From Asparagus officinalis (taxonomy: Eukaryota > Streptophyta > Magnoliopsida > Asparagales > Asparagaceae), in NCBI RefSeq assembly GCF_001876935.1, contig NC_033794.1, forward strand, positions 7,789,662 to 7,853,661: a stretch of DNA of 64,000 bases. The letters are read 5' to 3'. A program made the position numbers and the translations under genes. Under the pieces are notes generated by a model that made no database searches, was not told the DNA's origin, and saw only the letters and a list, made by a program, of their open reading frames with translations. Shown here piece by piece: positions 47,701 through 59,700 of the stretch (positions are counted from its first letter, which is position 1; each line of letters begins with the position of its first letter).

Positions 47701-50700
47701 AATTATTTGGTGTTAATCGAAATTCCAATCTTCATTGGCTATAACTTGCAATTTCTTTCAAATTTCGCCCGTTTTGACCCAATGACAATTAAGTTTTTGC
47801 CTTCATAACTCACAATTTCATGGACTATAATCAATGATTTATGTCCATTCCACTCGGTTCGGCATTGTAGAAATTACTGGTGTACTTCAAAATTTGCAAT
47901 TTTCACCCACCATTTTTTTCAAATTTTGTCTATTTCGACCTAATGGTTACTAAGATTTTTTAACTTGCAATTTTCATTAATTATAACCATTATTTCTTTC
48001 TTATTTTGTTTGTTTTGACCTATGGAAATTGGTTAAAATTCACAATTTTCAAGAGCTGTAAATCACAATTTTTGTTTCTTTCAACCTAAAGGAAGTTATT
48101 TGGCATACTTTAAAATTTATAATTTTCTAAGTTTGTATAACCCATGATATTTTATAATTTTCATCCATCTCAACCCAATGGCAATTATTTTTTAAAAAAA
48201 TTAGACTCCCTTAATTTTTGTTTGTTTGGACCTAATGGAAATTATTTGATGTCCTTCAAACTACACAATTTTCATGGGTTAGTACCAAGGATTTTTGCTA
48301 ATTTTAGTCCATTTTGACTTAATGAAAATTAGTTAGGTGTACCTTAAAATTTGTAACTTTCATGGTTTATAATTCATGCTTTTTGTCCATTTTTGTCTTT
48401 TGGACCCTATGATAAGTAACTATGCATACTCACCCACAATTTTTATCCATTTTCATCCATTTTGACCAAAATGCAACTAATTGTGTATTTATAAACTCGC
48501 GATTTTCAAGGGTTGTAATTTAAGCTTTCTGTGTATTTTCATTTGTTTCATCATAATGGAAATTATTTATCATATTTAAAAATTCACAATTTTCATTAGG
48601 TATTACCCATATTTTTTCAATTTTTTCCTTTTTGGCCCACTAGCAATTAAGTTTTTTCCTTTAAAACCAGCAAGTTTCATGGATTATAACTCACGATTTC
48701 TGATAATTTTCATTTGTTTCGACCCAATGGAAATTATTAGGCGTGCTTCAAAATTCAGAGTTTTTATGGCCTATAACCATAATGTTTCATAATGTTTTCA
48801 ATTTTCATCCAATTCAACCCAATGACAATTAAATTATTTTACCCCAATACTCGTGGTTTTCATGGACTATAATCCACGATTTATGTACATTTTTATTTAT
48901 TTTGACATAATGAAATATTTTAAAATTTTCAAGGGTTAATCCACAAATGTTGTCCATTTTCGTCTTTTTTGAACCAATAACAATTTATTATGCGTTCATC
49001 AAAACTTACAATTTTTTAAGGGCTATAGCTCATAATTTTATAATTTTTATTTATTTTGACCCCAATGGTAACATATTTCAAAATTTACAATTTACATAGC
49101 CTATAGCCCACGATTTATGTAAATTTCCATCCATTTCGATCCAATAGCAGCATTCAAAACTCACGGTTTTCGTGGACTGCAATCCACGATTTCATTTATT
49201 TTTATTTGTTTCACCTAATGAAAATTATTTGACAAACTTCAAAACATGCAATTTTCATGGGCTATAACCCATGATTTATGTCCATTTTCATCTGCTTTGA
49301 CCCAATTAAATTTAATTACGTGTACTTCAAAATTTGCGATATTCATGGCTTATAACCCATAATTTTTGTCCATTTTTAGCCCATTCGATCGAATAATAAT
49401 TAGTTATGCACCTTTCAAAATTGGTGATTTTCATGCGTGGTAACTGATTTTTTCCATTTTAACCATTTCGACCTAATATCAATTAATTACATGCTCTTCA
49501 AAACTCACAATTTTCAAGGATCGTAACCTACAATTTCTGTCTATTTTCATTTGCCTTGTCACAATGGAAATTGGTTGGTATTCTTAAAATTTTGTAATTT
49601 TTCATGTGTTATAACCCATGATTTCTTTCGATTTTTATCCATTTTAACCCAATGGCAATGAAGTTTTTTCCCCTTCAAAACTCGCAATTTTCATAGTCTA
49701 TTTCCAACAATTTCTTTCCATTTCACTTGGGAGTTATTCATTGGGACATTTGGGGGGATAATGGGATAATTTTGAGAATTCTATTTCATAGTGTTATTCA
49801 TTGGGACAATGAAACAAGGATATTAACTTTTTGTGTGATTGGTTTTTTGGAATACTAGTGAGATAATTTCACCACTTGGGATAAAATTACTCCACTCATA
49901 TACAAAAATTTTGTCCCAATAATAAAAATTTACCCCAACCTCCATATTGGAACAATTTTGTTCCACTTTGAAGGCAATTGGGATAATTTTCAAACCTTTT
50001 TGTATTACTTAAACTAATACATGCTAATTATATTATAAATATATTACATGATATACAAAATATTAAGTAATAATATATTCAATATATTATATTATATTAT
50101 CATGTAATAAAATAAAATATTATTATAGTTTAACATATTATATTTTAGTATAAAGTAAAATAATATTTATATTATAATAATATACTAAACCAATTGGATA
50201 AGTTAATTTAGAAGTAATTAATAGATAAAATTATATTTTAATAAGGTGCCACATCATCAATTATCCCACATGAATTGTCAAATGAAAGGCTCAAATTGTC
50301 CTATTATCCCATTTTATCTCACTTTACATCACTCAAAATATCCTAAAGAGATAAAATTGTTCCATTGGAATAATTTTCCCACTTATTCCCAATTTGTTCC
50401 AACCAATAAGCCCCCCTTATTTGGACATTATGGAAATTATTTATCATACGTTAAAATTTACAATTTTCCTTGGCTTAACCTATGATTTTTTTAAATTTTC
50501 ATCCATTTCGATCCAATAGCAATTAAGTATTTTTTTCTTCAAACTCACAATTTTCAAGGATTATAATCTACAATCTATGTCCATTTTTATTTAGTTTGAC
50601 CTACTAGAACTTACTTGGTGTACTTCAAAATTCTTAATTTTCATGAGTTATGTAAACTAATATTTTTTTCCAATTTTCGTCTAATATGACTCAACCAAGT

Positions 50701-53700
50701 TTTTTCTTCAGAACTCGCAATTTTCATAGAATATAACTCACAAATTCTGTCCATTTTTAATTGTTTCCACATAGTGGAAATTATTTACTTTGAGATTTTC
50801 AATTTTCATGGATTATAATCCTTGATTTTTGTCCATTTTTATTTGTTTCAAACCAATGATATTTAATTATGAGAATTTCAAAACTCGCAATTTTCAAAAG
50901 TCGTAACCAACGATTTTTATCAATTTTCGTTTGTTTCAACATAATGCAAATTATTTGGTCTAGTTTAAAATTTGCAATTTTCATGGCTTATAACTCATAA
51001 CTTTTGTCAATTTTCGTCCATTTTGAGTAGGAGCGAGCATTCGGTCAGCTGATTCAGTTTTGACTGAAATTGGCCAAACTGAAATTGCACCACCTTGGTG
51101 CTAGAACCCGAACTGAAATGACCTTATCCTTTTCGAGTCAGTTTGGTTGGTTCTATTATTTTCCCCCCATTGGCTGATTTCAAATCTAGAATTGAATTGT
51201 ACCCAAATAACTTTCATTGCAGTTCACATTTCCATATTGATTACTTGCCCAAAATTCTATTAATACCATAAATAATGGAGATTCTAGCTAGTGAGAAATT
51301 TTAGCCCTCTCTTTTCACGTATATCTTTTCTTTTAGTAAAAAGGAAGGCAGATAAATTTCCTTTTTTCGCAGCAAACAATGTGCATCTTTTCCTTTTTTG
51401 GAGCTAATGATATAGTAAAAGTTTGAGGACACTTGCTCAATTTAGAGAATCTTGCTCAATTCAGGCATTGTAGATGTGGTTTTGGGCTATAAATTTTGAA
51501 ATGGGAATCACGTGATTGGAATAGGATTCGGATCCTCTCCATTTAGGTGGTAATAGGAGTCTCCAATTCCTTTAATCATTGTTGTACATTTCGAGTTCAA
51601 TGGGCAATATTAGGCTACGAGATAAAACCACTATGGTCTTGAAAATCACTATTTTTCAATCGCTATTCTTCGGAAATCCCTATCGCAATAGTGGAATCCT
51701 ATTTGGTCTAATTTCATCCACTGAATTTCAAATGTACAACAACGATTAGGAATTAGAGACTTCAGGTACCACCTAATTTGAGGATCTATCACATGATTTT
51801 AGGAAATAGAAAACGTCCTATTAAGGTGATTAGATTAAGTCCAATTAGGTTGAAATCCAACACCCTCTAACCCAGTAATTTAAACCCAATGTAATTATAT
51901 CTTGTTCGGTCTTTATGGGCGGTTCGGGTTGAGATTTCTTAAACCTACCTGAATTGAATTAGAATATGCACTGAATTGAACTGTTGAAGTTCGAACAGTT
52001 TCGTCAATAACTTTGGTTTAGACCAAACTGTACTCACCTTAATTTCGACCCAATAAAAATTACTTTTCTAAAATCCATGATTTTCATATACTGTAACTCA
52101 TAATTTTTGTTTATTTTTATTTGTTTCAACCCAATTATTTGACTTACGTCAAAATTTGTGATTTCATGGCTTATAACCCACGATTTTGTCCTTTTTTGTC
52201 CGTTTCAACCTGACGACAATTAATTATCCATGCTTCAAAATTGGCTATTTTTATAAGTTATAACCTACTATGTTTATTCATTTTCGTCAATTTCGACCCA
52301 ATGGTCACATAGAAAGTGCAAGTGGAATGTGAACCCCAGTCGTTCTACACTACAAGGGGCTTAACTACTGTGAATAAGGGGCACCAACAAGTATTTTGCA
52401 TTTTGTAATCTAATATATTTCTGTGGATCTAGAAACATCACTTTACGTTGATATTAGTGATAATTGAAAATGAAAACCATAAACCACAATAAATGTTGAG
52501 AATATATCCACAAAACCTAGCTCCAAATTTATAAATTCATAATGTCGTTAAAATTCACTAGAATGGTCAATATGAAATTCAAACTCTATTTATCAACCAT
52601 CAAGGAATCACTTGTGGTTAGGGGTGCATTCGGTCCGGATACGGCTCGGATATGATGCTTACCATATCCATATCCGCTTACCCATCTCGGATACGGATAC
52701 GGATACGGATATACCTCGGTAAGAAAAACTTATAACCATATCCGCTAAAATCGGATACGGTTACGGATATACATGCGGATATATAAGCGGATATGCATGC
52801 GGATACAAAACAGATATGAGAAAACTAGATAGTATTGAGAAAAACATAGTTCATGTGATACAAAAAAGTTCGTTAATATGTCCATTATAACTAAATAGTT
52901 AAGATTAGTCATCTTGATCATCAAAATTAACCACAAATCCATAATCTAAGAATCGAAACTATCGTAAGAGTATGACTAATATGTATTCGGATATTTCGGA
53001 TACGGATACGGATATTTCACTACAAAATCATATCCATAACCATATCCTATCGGTTATAGATTTGAGTAACCATATTCGTATCCTAACGGATACGGTTACG
53101 GATATTTCATCGGATACGGATACGGTTTAGCACCCCTACTTGTGGTGGTATCCAAAGCTGAAATACTGATATGGATACGGTTTAGCACCCCTACTTGTGG
53201 TGGTATCCAAAGCTGAAATACTCTTACTGTTGCTATTTTTCTTCTCACTTTCTATCTCAATGTGTGTGTTTTTCTTTTGGAGAAAAGGAATGGCTTATTC
53301 ATACAACCAAATAAGTAAGACACGTGAAATGGGCAATATACTCACATCATCAAGTTTATTCATGTAGGCTTCAGCTTTCTCAAGATTTTCATCTTTCTCC
53401 GCTAATGGTACAACTTCAAGGCCTGCTAACCCTCCCAACTCAGGAGCACCAGTTGAATCGCCAGCACAAGTAATAGTATAACTTGCCTCCAACTTTTCAG
53501 TCACGGGGACCTTAAAAGAAGGCAAAGCAAGGAAGACAAACATTACAATTTACTATAACATCATATCAATCAGAACAAGAGTAACACAAACGGATGCAGT
53601 CCTAAAATTATGTGCATGATATTCAACAAAATTACCACTGCCCTTTCAGTTCTGAGAGAAAGTTCAGATGGCATCCTGTCAAATTAGACAAAGCCTTCAA

Positions 53701-56700
53701 ATAACTCTAAATTTTACTAGAGATAATTGTTCAATATTTTTTTAATTCTCACATGGGCTGATGCCTAATAGAGCTGCCCATGTTTTAATTTTTTAAAATA
53801 AAGTGGTGGACCCCACCGAAGAAAATTAGGACATGGGCTTCACTGCATAGTAAAATAATATTATTTTATTAGTGCATAGTGTTTTCCCAAATGCTATAAA
53901 TAGACCCTAAATCCTTAAGGAAAATTCATTCCAAAAACAACAATAAATATATACAAATATATGTTGTAAAATAGCTAGTGCTCGTAAGAACAGTGTCTGG
54001 ACCGAAAAGGTCTTATAGATCGAGGAGATCATTGCCTTGACCGAAATGTCTGATAGATCGAGGAAATCTTTTCCTTATAGATCAAGGTGATCTTTTGCCT
54101 TAGAGATCGAGGAGATCTTGACAGTACTGGGTTGGTGCACACAAGAGTACTATACTGCTGTTCTTGAAAGCAATTTGGTCTTAGGATGCTTACACCGGAA
54201 TATGCCAAATATTGCTTTAAACATAGCGTTTTACAAACGCACAGCAGCTGAGTTAAAAAATTTTAAATTACTGTACTTCAGCTTTCTTTTCAGTTTTTGC
54301 TGCTTTATATCTGTATTATTCCAGATTTAACCACATGTGCCAACAATCTTAAAACAATATTTTAATCTACCATGAATCCTATAAGGACTCTTGGAGTGGA
54401 CTGTCTTAAGTTAGAAAACTTTGACGGTTCCAATTTTAACGCATAGTGTCAGAAAGTAATCTTCGGGATGCAACTCCTGAAAATCTACTATGTGGTTTCT
54501 GAGGAGAAACTAGACTCTGAAAAAGATCTTGAAGCTGAAGCCTCTTCAGCCAGAGATGATCACTTCTGCAGGAGTTATCTTCTTAACTGTCTAACCGATC
54601 ATCTAGCAGATGCTTACACCAACAAACCCTTTGCAAAGGAAATTTAGAATGCTTTGGAGGACCAGTACAAGGATGAGGAGAAGCTGTCCAAATCTCACCT
54701 CATTGATAAGTTTCTGGACGTAAAGTTCGAAGATGACACTGAGTTTTGCCTCAAGTTAAAGAGCTTGAAAAGCTTGTTATGAAGCTGAAGGATGAAAAGA
54801 TCAGTCTTTATCAAACCTTCATTTCTGGTGCAATTGTCAACAAACTTCCTCCATCTTGGATGTCATTCTCCACTGACATTCGGAGAAGGAAAAGACAGAT
54901 AACTCTGTCTAATTTGAAGAGGTTCATTCGGATCGAGGACGACACTCGGACTCGCACGAAGACTGAGCTCCTTGCTAAGCAGAAGTCGTCTGCTAACATG
55001 GTGGCTGCTAACTCTGAGAAAAATAATAATTCATCTTTCAATAAGAAGTTCTTTAACAAAAGGAAGAACTAGAATTCAGAGAACCTGAACGTCCAGAAGA
55101 AGGAGTTTAAGAAAAGCAGCAAATGCTTCAACTATGGGAAGCAATGATATTTTGCCAAAGACCGTAAAGCACTAAAGAAGGAAACAACGCACAATGTCAA
55201 TCAAGTTGATTGTGTGGCTATGCTCTTCCAGGTAACAACTCCCAATAATATTTCTGATTGGTGGCTAGATACAGGTGCTACTTGTCATGTCTGCTCCAAC
55301 AGAGATTTATTCTTTTCTTATGTTGCTGGTAAAGAGAACGTATCAATGGCTGTTTGTTCTGTAGTTCCTATTCTTGGAACTGAGACTGTGGTGCTGACTC
55401 TTTCTTCAGGAAAGACTCACATTGAAGAATGTGAAATATGTTCCCTTAATTGTCAAAAACTTAGTCTCTGAAAAACTACTGTGTGATGCAGGCATGAGGC
55501 TGGATTTCTAAGGAGGAAAGGTTGTGTTATCCTTCAAGAAAATATATTTTGGTAATGCATATCGTACTAATGACATGTATAAAATTAGTACGAGTGCACC
55601 CAACCCCGTTGTAAATGCAGTATCCTCTTCTGCTTACTCCTCTATGTTATGACATAATAGGCTGGGACATGTAAATTATAAAAAAAAAATTCAGCATAGA
55701 GAAGTTAGAATTACTTCCAAAATGTGAGGGTAACAAACATGAAAAGGTTGAAGTTTACGCGCAAGCAAAGCTGACGAGGAAGCCATTTTCATGTGTTACG
55801 AGGAGCACCAACCTGTTGAATCTGATTCATTTGTGATTTCAAGAGCTTCGTCACTCGTGACGGCAAGAAGTACTTCATCACATTCATTGACGACCATTCT
55901 TGCTTCTGCCACGTTTACATATTAAAATCTAAAGATGAAGCATTCAGCAAGTTTGTCGAGTTTCGGACTCGAGTGGAGAAGCAGCTTGGACTGCAGGTGA
56001 AAAGACTTAGGAGCGACAGAGGAGGAGAATACTGATCTAAGGAGTCAGAAACATACTTCAAGAAGCATGGAATCATTGCAGAAACTATTGTTCCATTTTC
56101 TCCGCAATCTAATGGGATTGTAGAAAAAAGAATCACACATTGACCGAGATGATAAATTCGTTGCTAATCATATCTGTTCTTCCTACCTACTATTGGGGAG
56201 AGGCTTTGCTGATGACAAACTGAATTTTGAACAGAGAACCCTACTCCAAAAATGATAATATCCCTCATCAGTTATGGTTGGGGTATCCAGATTCTTTAGA
56301 TAGTCTCAAAGTGTGAGGGTGTCTCGCATACGTTCGAATTCCAGATATCAGAAGACCTAAGCTCGAGCCAAAGGCAAACAAATGTGTGTTTCTTGGCTTT
56401 GTTGGAGATAGCAATGCGTGCAGGTTCTTGGATGTTGGAACCAACTCCATCATTGAAGCTCGGGATGCAGAATTCTTTGAGGATAAGTTTATCAAAGATA
56501 AAGGCTTATTGCTCAAAGATATAACAAAGAATGCTAGTATCAATGTTGAAAACAAAGTGTTATATGGCGTAAAATGGCGTTTAACGTGACGTAGCGATGG
56601 GTTAACGCTATGTAGCGTTTTGAAATAGCGCAGATCACAAATAATGTACGCTATTTCGGACATAGCGTACGTTTTGTGGCGTTTTTGCGTAGCGTTGCTT

Positions 56701-59700
56701 AGCCTGCGTTATTTGATTAATAGCTAGGATTTATTTTAAAAAAAAATCAACGACTGTGATTGACTTCAAATTCAACAAAACCCTAAAATAAAAGAGATGT
56801 CGTCGCCCAGATTCTAACCTCGTCGTCGTCTTCGTCTCAGGCCCTCGTCGTCGTCTTCGTTTTAGGCCCTCGTCGTCGTCTTTGTCTCAGGTCCTCGTCA
56901 TCGTCGTCTTCGTCTCAGGCCCTCGTCTTCGTATTCGTCTCAGGTCCTCATTGTCGTCATCGAACTTAGGGCCTTCGTCGTCGACGAACTTAGGAGACTG
57001 GGGTTTTCTTGGGCCGCTACACATGGTGACGGCGACTGATGAGAGAGAGAGAGGGTTGGTTCGTAGAGAGAGAGAGAGGAGGGGGGAAGGAGATGATGAG
57101 GGAAGAGGTGAGGATGGGGTGGGGTTTTTATAAAGGAATTAGAAGAGGATAAGGTCGGCTCTCTTTCTCTCTCTCTAGATTAGCAGAGAGCTGAGGATAG
57201 GATGGGGTTTTTATAACAGAGTTGACGGCGTAGGAGGCATTTCCGTCTGATGTGGGTTTTTTTTGTTCGTTTATTGGCTGATTTGCACATATACCCTTAA
57301 ATTATGGGTATTTGTGAAAATAATTTTTAAATGTGAGTATTTTGAATGTTATATATCTATAAATTATTTAAATAATAATAAATTATTTAACCTACGTTAC
57401 GCTATGCGTTGTTGCTATTGTAACCTAACCAGAGGTAAGCGTTACACTATGTGTTAACGTTATTTTCAACATTGGCTAGTATGTCAGATGCACAAGAGAA
57501 GCCAGTTTCATGAGAAACTGAAAGTGTCAATGATGATGGAGTTATCGAATCATCTTCCAAACGTATCAGAAGACATAAAGATTTTAGAGATGACTTCATC
57601 ATCTATAATGTGGAAGGAGATCCACAGACTTTTCAAGAAACAATGCAATCAACAGACGTTCTTCTGTGGAAAGAAGCTATAGATGATGAGATGGATTCAT
57701 TAATCCATAATCACACTTGGGAGCTGATGGATGTACTTGAAGGTGTAAGGCCTATCAATTGCAAGTGGATCTTCAAGAAGAAGTTTTGTCCTAATGGTAC
57801 TATTGAGAAGTACAAAACAAGACTGGTGACGAAAAGATTCTCTCAGAAAAAAGGTATAGATTTCTTTGATATCTATGCACCAGTTTGCAGGATCACTACC
57901 ATTAGAGTGATTATCTCATGGGTTACGATTAAAAGGTTTGTCATACATCAAATGGATGTGAAGACTGCCTTTCTCAATGGAGATCTCACTGAAGAGATAT
58001 ACATGGAGAAACCAGGACTTGATGCTCCTGATAAAGTTTGTAAACTTGTTAAGTCTCTATATGGACTTAAACTGGCACTGAAATTCTGGCATGAGAAGTT
58101 CGATGGGGTTGTTCACAACAATGGGCATCAAGTCAGTGAATCTGACAAGTGCCTATACATCAAGGTCGCTGAAGAAAATGTGATGGTTATCTGCCTCTAT
58201 ATGGATGATATACTCATCATCGGGAGTGATTTGGAGATAGTAATATCTATCAAGAAATTTCTCTCAGCTCAGTTCAGCATGAAGGACCTTAGAACTGCGG
58301 ACGTGATCTCGGAATCAAAATCATATATTCTGAAGAGGGTATTGGATTCTCCCAATCTCATTATGTTGAAAGCATGCTAAGAAAGTATGACTACAACGAC
58401 CTGTCAAAATTATCAGTGTCATACGATTACAACAAGAAGCTTCAACCAAACACTGAAAGACCAGTAGAGCAGCTGAGGTAAGGTTTTAAATATCGGCTGA
58501 CATATCCGACGTGTCGGCCGACATCGGTTTGAGGGCTTGACCGATACGACATGGACGTTTTCAACTCGTATGTCGGTTTTCAGGGCCAAATCGGAAATAT
58601 CAGGGTCATATCGAGCATATCGGCCTATTTTTTAGTTATGAAGAATCGGTCGATATGGTTTTTTTTTAAGATCTGTTTTTTGTTATCGGGTTTGGATTTA
58701 GTGATAAATACCCAAACTCGTTTGACTCGTTCTCATGTTTAAGGGTTTCTTATAAACCCGATAAAAAGAATTTATGAACCCAAATCCATATATTATTTAC
58801 TTTTTTATATGTTTAGCCTATAGAATTTATAAAGTATGTTTATATTGAATTTATGAATGCTTAGATTACATTTAGGACATGATATTATACATATGCGCAC
58901 TACCCGATATGGCAATCCGATATTTAGTTAATGTCCCCCGATATATCCTCGATTTTCGCTATCCGATATGGATTTCAACCATCCGATATGAACCTGACAT
59001 CCGACATTTAAAACCTTGAGCTGAGGTACTCAAAGATCATTGGGAGTCTCATGTACGCGATGAGCTGCACAAGGCTAAACATTACATTCACTGTAGGAAT
59101 GCTTAATAAGTTCACAAGTAATCTTGGAAAGCTTTATTGGGATGATGTCCAGAGATAGATGAGATACTTAAAAGGAACTACAGATCTGGGCCTATTCTAC
59201 ACTGGATATCCGACTATAATTGAAGGCTATTCAGATACGAGTTGGTGCTCAGAACCAGATGAGTGCAGATCTATTGGAGGATTTGTCTTCACTATGGGTG
59301 GAGCTGTCGTCTCGTGGAAGTCTAAGAAGCAGATAATGATTGCATAGTCATCGATGGAATCTAAGTTTTTCGCACTCTGTGCTGCAGGAAATGAAGCTGA
59401 ATGGCTCAGTTGTTTTCTCCGAGACCTTCAATTGACAGAATTGTAAGGCGCGATTACTATCTATTGTAATAATCAAGCGGCGAGTGCTGTGACAGCTAAC
59501 TCGATGTTCAATGGAAAGAAGCGGATCATTCGTCTGAAGTATGGCTATTTGAGAGAGCTCATCTGTCAAGAAGTCATCTCTGTGATTGACGTCCGATCTT
59601 CAGAGAATGTCGCTGATCCTTTGACTAAGGGTCTGAAAAAGGACATAATCGAAAGGACATCTATTGGAATGGGTCTCAAAGTTTTGTAAGTCTTACAAAT

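Larger units (their letters stand above)
54372..59689 (+). pseudogene. Ty1/copia gag-pol polyprotein, broken
   Basis: Gag begins ATG at 54372 (LKLENFDGSNF, UBN2-type) and has stops where Trp is expected. The zinc knuckle near 55120 has lost Cys. The protease is at 55260 with intact LDTGATCHVC. The pre-integrase and integrase core are in pieces (55650-56540; SDRGGEY near 56010 is followed by a stop). Reverse transcriptase is at 57625-58380 (WIFKKKFCPNGTIEKYKTRL, MDVKTAFLNGDL, YMDDILIIGSD). RNase H and tail are at 59019-59689 (GYSDTSWCSEPDECRSIGGF, VADPLTKGL). Many stops and frameshifts plus two insertions make it inactive. Confidence 0.9.

Noticed and set aside
56268..56663. 131-codon minus-strand frame
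   Set aside because: Antisense to the copia integrase and running into the hAT-like insert.
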